From Rusavskia elegans (lineage: Eukaryota; Ascomycota; Lecanoromycetes; Teloschistales; Teloschistaceae), in contig SAUG01000124.1 of assembly GCA_011316305.1 (NCBI GenBank), forward strand, positions 119,743 to 183,742: a stretch of DNA of 64,000 nucleotides, in the 5' to 3' direction. Made by a program: the position numbers and the translations under genes. This document shows positions 36,411-48,875 of the stretch, one piece after another. The notes beneath the pieces are model-generated. The model had not been told where the DNA came from. It searched no databases and saw only the letters and a program-made list of their open reading frames with translations. Each line of letters starts with the position of its first letter. Position 1 is the first letter of the stretch.

Positions 36411-36936
36411 AAATTTCTATTTGGAATTATATGAAATTTATATATATATATATATAACGTTATATACGTCAACGATTATTCTATTTACGTATAAAGAAGT
36501 TTTTATAGCTAAAGATATATTTGTTAGACAAGAATTATAGCGTATTTAATTATTTCTATATAACTATTTCCTTTTTTATTCGCGATTACGAATTTTCTAC
36601 TATATAAATATAATTTTATTACTCGCAGTCTTCGGTCCAATTTAAATACTATATATTCCTTTTTCGACGTTATAAAGAATTATAAGTATCTAATATTTCC
36701 GATATATCTACCTACTATACTACGAAATAATTGTCTAAAGTTATCGTTTCGGTTATATTTATTCTATAACCTATATCTAAATATTCTATTTAATTATTAA
36801 AGTATTCTTTAGTCAATTCAACTTTAAAAAGATCGTTAGATAGTACGCTAGCTACTACGACTAGAAGCTTTACTCGGTCGATTAGATTAAAAGGAGATAA
36901 GAAAGTCGGATAGCGTATTTTAAAGGCGGTAAAAAG
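36411..36936 (-). mobile_element. T2 element, reversed, first part
   Basis: This T2 copy is split by the Gypsy-1 retrotransposon and resumes at 43690. The 5-bp sequence AAAAG (36932-36936 and 43690-43694) is the retrotransposon target duplication. Confidence 0.7.
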
Positions 36937-37317
36937 GTATTATAACCCTGGGCTGGACTCTGCGCCAAGTCTAGTATTTAGCAATAGAATTTTTAGCATA
37001 TATTAAAAATTCAGAGGTTATTTAGTAATTAGCGTTACTTAGTCATACTAATTACTAATTACTATTAAATAGATATTTAATTAGTTAGTTATATTTGATA
37101 TATTAATTATATTAATTATATTAATTATACTAATTATAAAGGATTTTATTATTTATATAGATTTTAAATTCGACGTTTTTATAATTCGTATTTAACTTAT
37201 TAGTTATCGCTATATATTATTCTAGTAATTAACTAATTTATTTTTATATTAATTTAAATAATTATCTATTATACTTCCGTTTATAGATATACTAGACCTC
37301 CTAGATAGCTTTATAAT
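36937..37317 (+). repeat. Gypsy-1 5' LTR
   Basis: It aligns with 43217-43689, starting gtattataa and ending ctagatagctttataat. Its outer ~50 bp (ccctgggctggactctgcgc) keeps CpA/TpG sites that are TpA in the inner copy. It is about 29 bp plus a microsatellite shorter than the 3' LTR. Confidence 0.85.
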
Positions 37318-37439
37318 ATTTTAAATACCTCTAGAATATCTATCGCAGGTTAATATTAAACCTCTATTCTAAATAATTCCAGCTATATAGTAAAATAGTC
37401 TAAATCTAAAAAAAAAGAGGTCTAGATAAAAAATAATAG

Positions 37440-38400
37440 TAAAGGTAAAAATATTCCTTCTACTAATTAATACTTTTATAGTATTAAAATTAAAAAACTC
37501 GATAAATATTATAGAAATCGTAATAAATTTAAAGATTAGTTTATATAATTAGATATATATTTTATATACTGTTCTATATCTAAAAAGAAAAAAACTTTTT
37601 TCGCCGTATTCTATCTTTAAAGACCAGTTTAATACTAGATAAAACCTTTTCTTCGCTAATATATAGACGATAATAAAAATAATAAACGTATTTTTATATA
37701 ATTTATATAATTTAAGAAAGCTATTTATAATATCTTTAGAATTTTAAACGAAATCTAAACTACTAAATAATTTATTTAATACCTTTAGTAGAAAAATATA
37801 GTATTTAACTATATCGTATAATTTAAAAAATAGGTACTTTTAATTGAATAGAACGACGACGCCCTATATATAATATTTAGACGAGGATTTAAAAAACGAA
37901 TAAAGGATAAATTTATATATAATAGTCGAATATATAATATATTAAATAATATAATTAAAATATCTATCGAATTCGATAATAAACTATATAAAAAAGATAT
38001 AAAAAAACGTTTCGATAATAGACTATAAAGTAGCGCGGAATTATATTTAAAATAGCCCTATAGAAAATAGTACTAAAGTAGAAAATAGTCCGGAGAAAAC
38101 TACTATAGACTAATACTAATAGAACTAGACTCTATATAATAGCGACGTAAAAGGAAGAATTTTAAAGATAGTAAAAGGAATAAAAATCCTAAAACGTACT
38201 ATAATTATAGTAAATTAAGCTGTTTTATAAAGAAGTATCGATTAAATAAAGTATAATAACGATAGTTTAATACTATATTAAAGAAAGGCCCTAAAGACTA
38301 GTAAAAAATAATTTTAAAAGACGATAATAGTAGTTCTAAATTCTAGGAAACCAGTTTAGATAAAGAATTTATATTTATAGAAAACGATAAAGTATTATAG
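37440..38400 (+). pseudogene. Gypsy-1 gag remnant
   Basis: A broken frame ends in a degraded CCHC-type zinc knuckle near 38197-38245, where Y replaces Cys as TGT-to-TAT RIP would give. Basic and charged codons are frequent. The product would have been the nucleocapsid/capsid protein; no function remains. Confidence 0.5.
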
Positions 38401-39579
38401 GAAGCTATAACGTATAAAATTTTACTATAGATATTAATAGAACTAACTAAAGAGATTGCCGCCTCTAGACAAATATCCGTAATAGAGAATATTTAATAAA
38501 CGAAACTAAAAACTCCTTACTCTAAAGTAATAGATAACCTAGAATTGATAAAGAAAAGATTTATAGTAATCTATAAAAGATTTAAAGCCGTTTATAAAAT
38601 ATATATTAACGACGAGTACCTATAAAACGACTAGTAGAACTAAAAAGTAAATAATATCGTCGATATATTAGAAAAAGAACTAGGTAGTAATATTTCTAAA
38701 AATAAAATTATTTCTAAACCGATATTATAAAAAAAAAATATTATAATAGGAAATTAGTATTCGCTATTTAACTAGACTATTTACTATAATAATAATTATA
38801 AAATCTATAAATTAGAAAAAAATAGAATAGAATAGTATCTATTAGAACTATACCGACGCGCTTCTATAATATCTATTAAAATCGAAAATTATGATATTTA
38901 TAACTATTTCAGATATATTATATATAGTATATATAAATACTAAAAGAAAAAAAAAAAAAATAGAACTTTTAATTAGAAATTCAATAGATATATTTAGTAA
39001 ATAGATTATAAAAATAAGAAATATAAAAATATAAATAATAACTCGAAAAAGGATAAAATCTCGTAGTAATAGATAAACTATAAGCGTATAACTTTATAGC
39101 CTAGAAAAAATAATTAAATTTAGCTAGCTATATATATATACTCGAGATTAAAATAATCGTTAAAACTAATAATAGACTATAGAAAATTAAAGTATTAATT
39201 AATTCAAATATAAACGGAAATTTTATATTAGAAGATTTAGCTAAAAGGAAAGAATTCTTTCTAATTAAAAAAAAGGATCTATATAATTTAATAGTTATCG
39301 ATAGAAGTAAAATATTAAATAGAAATAGAAAGATCGAAAAAGAAATAATACTGTTTTAAATAATAATTAATTAGTACTAAAAGGAACTTTAGTTTAATAT
39401 TATTCGAATAGTTAGCTATAAAATCGTATTTAAAATTTTTTAGTTAAAAAATTAATAGAAAACCTATTAGAAAAGGTTCCAGATAAATATAAAAATTAGA
39501 TAAAATTATTTCGAAAAAAGATAAGTATAAAAATACTATCTAAATATTAATTGTAGAATTATAAAGTCAGATTTAAATC

Positions 39580-40900
39580 AAGTAAATAATCTATATTTAG
39601 ATTTATCCATCATTTATCTATAATAGAATTCGAGATACTTTATAAATACCTGGATAAAAATATAAAAAAGGGATTTATTAGAAAATTTTAATTACCGGCA
39701 GGATATCCGATCCTTTTTATATCTAAAAAAGACGGAATATTCCGTCTATATATCGATTACCGAAAGTTAAATAATATTATAATTAAAAACCGATATCTAC
39801 TACTAAATATTAGCGAGTTTTAAAATAAATTTTCTAGAATATAATATTTTATAAAAATCGATTTTTAAAGAATATATAACCTTATATAAATAAAAGCCGA
39901 AAAAGAATTAAAAACAGCTTTCCGAATATAGTATAGCTATTATAAATATATAGTTATACTATTTAGATTTACAAATATTCCGGTAATCTATTAGAATATA
40001 ATTAATTATATATTTAAAAAATATCTAGATATATTTATTATTATCTACTTCGATAATATTTTGATTCTTTCTAAAATATTTGAAGAATATAATTAATACG
40101 TTAGTAAAGTTTTTAAATATCTAGAAAAAAGAAATTTATATCTTAAATTAGAAAAATATAAATTTTATAAAAAAAAAATCAACTTCCTAGAATTTATTAT
40201 AGGGTAAAACGGACTACGTATCGATTTTAATAAATTAAAAGCTATTATAGAATAAAAGACGCTAATAGATATTAAAGAAATTTAGAACTTTTTCGGATTT
40301 ATAAACTATAATTAAAAGTTTATAAAAAAACTATTTTAAAAGAGTTCTCGTTCTAATAACTTTAAAAAAAGATACTAAGAAAGAATATATAGAAGACCTA
40401 GTATTTAAAATATTCGATCTAAAAAAACTATTAAAAATAGAAATAGATTCGTTAGATCTAGCTATAGATATATACTTTCTATAATAATATAATAGTAAAT
40501 AGTAACCGATAGTATTAATATTAAAAAAATTATCGCTAGCGGAATAAAACTATAATATCTATAATAAATAACTACTAGCTATAGTAGCTAAACCAAAATA
40601 GTAGAGAATATACGCTAAAAGATTACTAGAATTAATAATCTTTATAGATTATAAAAATCTTCTATATTTTATAATAATAAAATAATTTAATAGAAGATAA
40701 ATACGATAGTTTAAACTTTTCGGTTAATATAAATTTAAGATATACTATATTCTAGATAAAGAAAATAGAAAAATAGATATTCTAAGTCGAAAAAGTAATT
40801 ATATAAAAATAAAAGAGATTTTTAATAATAGTATTTTTAAAATTAATAAAAATAGATCGCTATTAGTAAATTAATATAAAATAAATATAATATTTTATAT
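39580..40900 (+). pseudogene. Gypsy-1 reverse transcriptase and RNase H remnant
   Basis: The RT is readable through stops: a [12 protein letters not shown] block near 39755, a YFIKIDF block near 39850 and an IIIYFDNILIL block (degraded YLDDIL catalytic motif) near 40040. Then comes a LEFIIG..GLRIDFNKLKAI-type stretch near 40190-40240. The RNase H portion follows to about 40700 (EQNYNIYNKQLLAIVAK-like near 40540-40595). Most stops are TAG/TAA where Trp or Gln is expected, as RIP predicts. Confidence 0.8.
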
Positions 40901-40958
40901 ATTTAGAAATAACTAAAAATTGTTTTCTATAGAAAAAAGAAAATTATAAATACTAGAT

Positions 40959-41392
40959 GGTCTAGATAGCGTAGTAGTAACGCTGCGTGACTTGGAGGTC
41001 TAACAGATCCGCGCTCTATCTCGAAATTAGCGGAATTAATCTAGCGGGTCAGAGGTTCGAATCCTTTAAAAGCTAACCCTAATATTTAGGTTTTTTCTAT
41101 TAATAAAATCGATTTTTATATAGAAGTTTTATATAGAGGGCTTATATAGTAGATTATTTCGGCCTAGCTATTTCTAATCGAAATAAATTATATTAATTAA
41201 TAAAGTTAAATAGATTATAGTTTCCCTCTAGATTTTAGTCTAGATCTAATTCCTTCGGGAGTCTTTTATTCGAGTTCTCGGTAAAAATACTTAAATACCA
41301 GAAAATAATTACGTAATCTGAACGGTTTAGCGCTTCTAGTATTAAAATTCGTAAAAAACAAAAATTAAAATCCGAATAATTAATCGTATATA
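40959..41392 (+). mobile_element. tRNA-derived SINE, copy C
   Basis: The head is ggtctagatagcgtagtag and the B-box region gaggttcgaatcc lies near 41051. Perfect 12-bp duplications TAAATACTAGAT lie at 40947-40958 and 41393-41404. It is inserted between the RNase H and integrase regions of Gypsy-1. Confidence 0.88.
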
Positions 41393-41404
41393 TAAATACT
41401 AGAT

Positions 41405-42280
41405 AATAAAATCGACGAATATATTAAAAAATACTATAATAGAAAACTATAAAAATAATTAGGCGTAATAAAAATAATATAACTTTTATAATAATATTAT
41501 TAGTTTTATAATATAAAGTAATATATCGAAGTATATATTAAAAATTATTTTAGTTATTAGTAAAATAAGTATATTATATATATTTATTATAGAAAGATAT
41601 AATATTAGAAACTATCGGATTTATTATAGAAAGAAATTATATTAAATTTTATTATTAAATTTCTAAAATCGAAAAATCCGATAACGAATATAAAATACGA
41701 TTCGATGTTTAATATAATAGATAGATTTACGAAATATATCTATATAATTCTATTATAAAAAGACTTTATAGTAGAATAATTTAGATTTATTATTCTAGAT
41801 CGATTATTTCGATACTATAGACAATTAGAAATATTAATAAATAATAGAAAAAAATTCTTTACTTTAAACTATTAGAAAATCTTTATTTCTCTATTTAATA
41901 TTAAACTAAATTTATTAATAGATTTTTACCCGATAATAGATACATAGATAGAATATACTAATTAGACTGTAAAATAATATCTAAAATACTATATTAATAA
42001 CGTTTAAAAACAGTAGTTTATATTTTTACTAATAATATAATTAGTATTTAATATAAAAGAATCTAGTATAATAAAAAAAATACTATTCTACGCCGATAAT
42101 AGAAAAAATCCGAATCTATTTAGATAACCGCTACTTTATAAATTAGCGGAATTAGTAGTCTAAAAAGTCGATATTTAGAAGAAAATCTATAGAAATATTT
42201 TTAAAATATAGAAAACCTCGGGTAATTACTAGAATAAAAAGCAAAAAATAGTATTTTAGCTAAAAAAAAAGAGATAAAGT
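41405..42280 (+). pseudogene. Gypsy-1 integrase remnant
   Basis: The integrase core is readable through stops: a FNIIDRFTKYIYII-like block near 41712-41755, an FIILDRLFRYYRQLEILI block near 41795, and a degraded FHP..DG.TER..Q motif near 41925-41975. Only the first catalytic-site context and the general spacing are recognisable. Confidence 0.78.
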
Positions 42281-42429
42281 ATATCTTTTTATAAAGAATT
42301 TAAAAACCAGGATTCTAAATAAAAAACTTAACTATATTAGAGTCGATATTTTTAATTAAATAAGTTAAAAGACTTTAGAACTTTAAATTTAATTTATTTA
42401 AAAATATTAAAATATATCCGGTATTCTAT

Positions 42430-42660
42430 ATATTTCTTTTAAAATTAGCCGACCCCGAAACACTATTATAATAGACGTTTAATCTCGAAATATAGAAGAA
42501 AAATATCTTTATAGTCGAAAAGATCCTATAGTAGGAAAGTTAAAACTATTTAATTAAATAGAAAGGTTACTTTATTTCGGAAAATATTTAGGAACCTAAA
42601 AAATATTTAGTAAACTACTAGAAGATTCTATAGTAGTTCTATTAATAACGGATATTAAAA
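42430..42660 (+). pseudogene. Gypsy-1 chromodomain remnant
   Basis: A broken frame reads EKIL..., then YLIK-stop-KGYFISEN, then a stop before EPKKYLVNY. That is the chromodomain pattern YLVKWKGY...ENTWEP with the Trp codons turned into stops. In related elements this domain directs integration to H3K9-methylated chromatin. Confidence 0.72.
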
Positions 42661-43216
42661 TATCCTAAAAAAAATCCGATAGATTATCTAAAGTATTCTA
42701 AATCTATAGAAATAAACTAAATAAAAGATTATCGGAAAAATCTAAAGATTTAAAGATTTCGTTTTTTTCGATACTAGATACTTTTACCGTAATAGCTTCT
42801 TTAGTATATTTATCTAATAAATATTTTTTTTAGGAAAACTATATTTCTTTTATAAAAGTAATATATATTTCTATCCGAGCTTTTTTTTAAACTTTATAAA
42901 CTTTTCGGATATCTTTATATAATTTTAACTTTTTACTTTTTAGATAATTCTATTTAGATTAGGTTACCCGAAAATTATATTTGCTATATTTTATAGAATA
43001 GATATAGATTTTATATATTTTTTTATATTTTATATAGATAGAGTAAACTTTTACTATAATATTACTAAAGAATTTAATAAAGTCGGTAAAGTTATAATAA
43101 CGGACAGTACTAGATTTAGAACGACGTTAAAATATAGTATAAAAGAAAGAAAAAAATAATTTAAAAATAGCGGAAAAAGGATAAGTTTCGGGACGAAGCT
43201 AAAAAAAAAAGAGATA

Positions 43217-43689
43217 GTATTATAATTCTAGGCTAGATTTTATACTAAATCTAGTATTTAGTAATAAAATCTTTAATATATATTAAATATTTAGAAATTA
43301 TTTAGTAATTAGCGTTACTCAGTCGTACTAATTACTAATTACTACTAAATAGATATTTAGTTACTTAATTATATTTAGTATACTAATTATACTAGTTATA
43401 CTAGTTATACTAATTCTACTAATTATACTATTTATATTAATTATATTATTTATAATAATTATATTAATTATACTAATTATAGAGGATTTTATTATCTATA
43501 TAGCTTCTAAACTCGACGCTTTTATAGCTCGTATTTAATTTATTAGTCATCGTCATATACTGTTCTAGTAATTAACTGATTTATTTTTATATTAATTTAA
43601 ATAATTACCCGTTATATCTCCGTTTATAGATATACTAATAAGTCCAACCAATTCTTGAAGATACCAGACCTCCTAGATAGCCCTATAAC
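43217..43689 (+). repeat. Gypsy-1 3' LTR
   Basis: It starts gtattataattctaggc and ends gatagccctataac. It contains an expanded tandem run of ttatactaa-like units (about 43375-43480). It also has 29 bp (43638-43666) absent from the 5' LTR that keep several CpA/TpG sites. Confidence 0.85.
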
Positions 43690-44150
43690 AAAAGAAAATT
43701 TAAATTATAATCGAAATAAATTATTTTAGCTATAATAAAATAGTCGATAACCGCGCGGGTAGATATAGTTATTATAGATATACTACCGTCTGATTTAATT
43801 TATAGCTATAGCTATTATAAAAATATATATATACGCAAAAGCTTTTAGTAAATCGTAGTACTTGCGAGAAGTTTATATTACTAGTAAAAGAAAAAGAAAA
43901 AGAAAAAGAAGCGATAACTACAAGGTATATTGATTTATAAAATTTTCTACGCTAGTTAAATTATCGATAGAAGAATACGTTATATTATTAAATAAATTTA
44001 AATTAAAATTCTATAGAACCGTTATTTATATTAATTAAACTAGAATATAAATTCTATTACCGTTTATTTAATACTGATATACTAACGTTCGATTTATTTA
44101 CCGAATCACTGGTTTACCGAATACTAAAACCAAAATAAGTTAACTAAATA
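43690..44150 (-). mobile_element. T2 element, reversed, second part
   Basis: This resumes the T2 copy interrupted at 36936 and ends with the tip cactggtttaccgaatacta near 44107-44126. Confidence 0.7.
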
Positions 44151-44154
44151 TATA

Positions 44155-45455
44155 ATATATCTTGCTATTTTAATTAATCGATTAATAATTACTAGTATTA
44201 AATCTATAATATTTCGATTATATTAGGTAGATAATAATTCTATAAGAAAATCTATCGCTATTTCTTCTTTTAATTATATAAAGTTTAAAAGATTTTAAAA
44301 CTTTCAATATAGTTTATATTTATAGATTTTAATTCGTTTATAAATATTCTACGGTTCTAAATATTTTTCAATCTTTTTAAATTACTTCTAGTAATTATAA
44401 CTATATTTAATAAATAATAAGTTTCATTTATATTTATATTAACTAGCCAAACGATTATAATAGTTTTTTATAAAAATTTAATATAGATTATTTTATTTTT
44501 AAATATATATCAACATTTTTTATAAAAGAAAAAACTAGATTTTATTTCTATATTTTATTATTCGGTCTTTTATTTTAATTTATATTAGATAATTTTCATA
44601 CGATTCTTTATATTTATATTCCAATCTTTATAATAAAATAGGTTTATCGCGTATAAATTAAATTATTTTACTATAAATCGTTTTATTAATAATGGTTTTC
44701 TATTTAATTCTATATATAATATCTAAACTATAGTATATTTTTCTAGTAATAGAACTTTTTTTATTATTATATCTTTTATTAAGATAATCGTCGCTAATCT
44801 ATTATTACTAAATTTACGATCTATTATATCTAGAAATAATTTCCATAAACGAAAAATATCGCGTTTTTTTTAATAATAAAAAAATTAATTTTAAAGTTTT
44901 TAAAGTTTTTTAATTTTATTAAAGATATTTTAAACATTTTTATTATACGTTTAAATAAAAGATAAACAATTATAATTATTAATTTATAGAAAGATCCGTT
45001 ACTAAATTTGTAGCTAGATTTAAAAGCTAATATTTTTATTATCCGGCTTGTTTAATAGTAGATCAATTTGATATACTTTCTTTAAATAAAAGAAATAATC
45101 AAAATCTATAATAGCTAATTGAATCATCTAGCGATATTATCGCGTTCTGAATTTTTTAACTTGTATAAAACTTCGGGAATTATTATAATCTATTTAAACT
45201 TTTACTATATATTTTATATTGATCAATAAAGTTACTATAATTCGAAAATATAATAATAATAAATTTTTCGATATAATATATATTATTTTTATAATTTATA
45301 GAAATTATTTTTATTATTTTTAAAACTAAAATCGTTGAAATTATATTTAAACTTTTATTAAACGCTATTAACTATTTTTATTTAATTAAAATATTATTTC
45401 AGCTGTTTCAAGTTTGGAAATATTAATTGAAGTATAGATTTCTTTTTATTTAGTT
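44155..45455 (-). pseudogene. Gypsy-3 integrase-region remnant
   Basis: On the minus strand, broken frames near 44190-44340 read like the integrase segment leading into its core (a YIESFKIF...IFL.NYYLPN-type stretch). This is weaker than Gypsy-1. T2 and SINE insertions separate it from the RT part at 46840-47696. Confidence 0.5.
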
Positions 45456-46840
45456 ATTTATTTTGGTTTTAGTATTCGGTAAATCAATAGTTCGGTAAAT
45501 AAATCAAGCGTTAGTATACCAGTATTAAATATACGATAATAGAATTTATATTTTAATTTAAATAATATAAATAACAGTTCTATAGAATTTTAGTTTAAAT
45601 TTATTTCGTAATATAACGTATTTTTCTCCCGATCTTTTAACTAACGTAGAATTTTTATAGATAAATATATCTCGTAGTTATCGCTTTTTCCTTTTCTTAT
45701 ACTAGTAATATAAGTCTAAAATCTTTTATATATATATATATATTCTCGTAACAGCTATACTATAGTTAAACTAGACGATAGTATATCCGTAATAACTATA
45801 TCTACCCGCGCGAACGTTGACTACTTTATAGTAGCTAGGGCAAGCTATTTCGACTTCGATAAAAATAGCTTTTTTACCGCCTTTAAAACGCGCTATCTAA
45901 CTTCCCTATTTTCTTTTAATCTAATCGATCGGGTAAAACTTCTAGCCGTAGTAGCTAGTATACTAGCTAGTAATCGTCTTTCGGCTAGTAACCTTTTTAA
46001 AGCTACGCGGATTAAAAAGTATTTTAATAGTTTAATAGAACGTTTAGGTACGGATTATATAATAAATATAGCTAAAGCGATTACTATTTATAATTACTTC
46101 GTAATATAATAGATAGATATAGCGGAAATACTAGATATTTATAATTATTTATAACGTCGAAGAGAAACTAGTAGACCGAAGACTGCGAATAACGAAATTA
46201 TATATATATAATAGAGGATTTGTAATCGAATAAAGAAGAAAATAATTAATATAATTGACTGTACTATTAGTTTTACCTGACGAATATACTTTTGGCTGTA
46301 AAAGTTTTACGTAAAATATAACAATCGTTGCCGTATATAACGTTGATGAAATATATATATACGATTAATTATTCGGATTTCAATTTTAATCTTTTACGAA
46401 TTTTAATACTAGAAGCGCTAAACCGTTTAGATTACGTAATTATTTTCTGGTATTTAAGTATTTTTACCGAAAACTCGAATAAAAGATTCCTAAAGAAGCT
46501 AGATCTAGACTAAAATCTAGAGGGAAACTATAATCTATTTAACTTTATTAATTAACTTAATTTACTCCGATAAGAAACGGCTAGGCCGAAATAATCTACT
46601 ATATAAGCTCTCTATATAAAAACTCTATATAAAAATCGACTTTATTAATAGAAAAAACTTAAATATTAGAATTAACTTTCGAGGGATTTAAACCTCTGAC
46701 CCGCTAGATTAATTCCGCTAACTCCGAAATAGAGCGCGGATCCGTTAGACTTCTAAGTTACGTAGCGTTACTACTACGCTATCAAGGCCATATATATATA
46801 TAAAAATATAATACAATTCTAAATAGAAATCTTTTAAAGA
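45456..46840 (+). mobile_element. T2 element carrying a SINE
   Basis: The left tip ttttggttttagtattcggt is at about 45461. The T2 centre (45720-46200) is well preserved and the cgttgatgaa landmark is at 46341. A SINE (46361-46789) sits in the TA run, after which T2 tail sequence resumes. Confidence 0.7.
46361..46789 (-). mobile_element. tRNA-derived SINE, copy D
   Basis: The head is at the right end (ctacgctatcaaggcc) and the tail at the left (acgattaattattcgg). It is flanked by atatatatat on both sides, so the target duplication lies in a TA run and its length is ambiguous. A 61-codon frame crossing it (46328-46513) is not a gene. Confidence 0.8.
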
Positions 46841-47696
46841 AAATTACTTTTTATAGATTAAAAAACTATAATATTCCGGCGGTATTAAAAGTATATTTTA
46901 AATTTTTAAAAAAAATTTATATTTTAATAATTTAGTAAAACGCTTTCGCTATTATATAATTAATATTTTTTATAAATAGATTCGTTAGAAATATAATAGT
47001 TTGAAAATATTAATAAATAAAACGCTAGTAAACGTTTAAAAATTCTATAAAGATTTATATTTTCTAGTAAATTTTCAGAATCGACTATTTTTTAATAATT
47101 ATTCGTTATAGATCTATTAATATATCTTTTATAAATATAAAAAAATCTTGAAATATTATATTTTTGATATTAAAAATATACTTTTTAAAATTAAATTATA
47201 ACTATATATTATAAAGTTTTAGAAATGATCTATTAAATATTATTTTAATATCTTTTTCTATTTTAAAAAAGCTTGAAATATTATTTGAATAATTTATATA
47301 ATAGTTATTTACTAATATTTCTCGAATCCGATTAATATAAATTTATAAATTTATAGATATATTAAATAAAACGAAAGATATACAAAAAAGATTTAAAATA
47401 TTTCTATTTTATATTAAATTTCGTCTTTTATCTATTATTTTCTTTATTTTGGAATTAATAAAAAAACTTTTTTTATATTATATTTAAAGAAGTAATATAT
47501 TTTTAATAATCGATCTAGAATTTTAGAAATAAAGAATAAAAAATAATAGTTTTTAATTTCTATTTTATTAGAATTTTTATAATCGATATATATATAAACT
47601 ACTATCCTTTTTTAATAATATAAAAAATTGAATTTTTATAAAAGAAATATTAAATAATAGATTTCATTTTTTTTATAATATTATTTAAATAATTTT
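46841..47696 (-). pseudogene. Gypsy-3 reverse transcriptase remnant
   Basis: The minus strand, read through stops, gives a KKDSSLYIYRL-type block (47600-47570), a KNILLL block and RT spacing down to an IFKRLLAFYLLIF-like stretch near 47000. This fits the RT of Ty3/Gypsy elements. Its 5' side is interrupted by a MITE at 47697. Confidence 0.55.
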
Positions 47697-48170
47697 TAGA
47701 CTGGCCGTCGGATCGGATTTCGAATCCGAATAATCGAATTAAAAAAATCGATCCGATCCGAATCGATTCCGATTTTTCTAGATATTAAACCGACGGGTTT
47801 TCGGTTTCTAGTTTATAACCTGATTCGATCCGATTCGGAACCGGTAAGATATTAAATTCTAGTATAAAAATATAATTCTAGTATAAAAATTATATCTATT
47901 TATCTAAAATAATTCCAGTTAATTATTTAAACTAGCTAGATATATTTTAGTTAGATTGAATATAATATCTATATATATCACTTTTATATAAAAACTAATT
48001 AATTATTTATTTCTAATATTATACTATTAATAAAAGTTTAGCAGGTTTTTATAAAATTTTCAAATTCGATCCGGAACCGATCGTTTAGTAAATCGAACCG
48101 GTTCGACCCGCTAAAAAATCGGGTCGGGTTATAGATACCGACGGAAACCCGTACCGAAGTGACCAGTCTA
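47697..48170. mobile_element. H-family MITE (474 bp)
   Basis: The termini are TAGACTGGCCG and GACCAGTCTA. The duplications ATAATTTT (47689-47696) and ATAATTAT (48171-48178) match in seven of eight bases. Confidence 0.8.
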
Positions 48171-48530
48171 ATAATTATAGATTTCGTCGAATTTATATTC
48201 AAATAAATTATAGATGAAATTATATATTAGATTTTATTTTTTTAATTCGATTATATAACTTGTATTCAAATACGGCGATTAATAATCTATTAATAATATT
48301 TTATAAATTTAAAATTATATATATTTTTATATATTTCGAAATTATTTCGAACTATTATATATATTTATTATCTATATTATTATAATCGGTTTTTATATAA
48401 ACAATAATATTTAGATTTCTTATATATTTTTTAATATTCGATATTATATAAATTAAAATATATATATCGGTCTATAATATATATAGTTTGTTTAAAAAAT
48501 TTCAATTTAAAATTATATTGAATTTTTTTA
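48171..48530. other. AT-rich DNA, possibly 5' Gypsy-3
   Basis: It continues the sequence interrupted by the MITE; no domain is readable. Confidence 0.4.
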
Positions 48531-48829
48531 TATATACAATTAATTATTCGGATTTTAATTTCAATCTTTTACGATTTTAATATTAGAAGCGCTAATTCGA
48601 TTAAATTACGTAATTATTTAGTATTCAAATATTTTACCGAAAACTCGAATTAAAAATTTCCGAAAGAATTAGATTTAAACTAAAATTTGAAGAAAAACCG
48701 TAATCTAATTAATTTTATTAATTAATTTAATATATTCTAATTAGAAACGACTAGATCGAGATGATTTACTATATAAATTCTTGATATAAGAAACTTTATA
48801 TAAAATCGATTGAAATCGATAAAAAAAAC
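48531..48829 (-). mobile_element. tRNA-derived SINE, copy H, truncated
   Basis: The tail and body of the SINE (caattaattattcgg onward) align with 46361-46660. The tRNA-like head is missing because an H element starts at 48830. Confidence 0.7.
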
Positions 48830-48875
48830 TAGACTGGCCGATTCGGATCGGATTTTCGTCGAACCGTCGGATATC

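Larger units (their letters stand above)
36937..43689 (+). mobile_element. Gypsy-1: complete but dead chromodomain Ty3/Gypsy retrotransposon
   Basis: It has two LTRs, a 5-bp duplication AAAAG and internal Gypsy gene order (gag, RT, RNase H, integrase, chromodomain) on the plus strand. All are broken by RIP stops. A polypurine tract (about 43195-43216) abuts the 3' LTR. The domain order and C-terminal chromodomain make it a chromovirus-type element. It was inserted into a T2 copy and later received a SINE at 40959. Confidence 0.88.

Noticed and set aside
46328..46513. 61-codon plus-strand gene
   Set aside because: It crosses from T2 into an inverted SINE.
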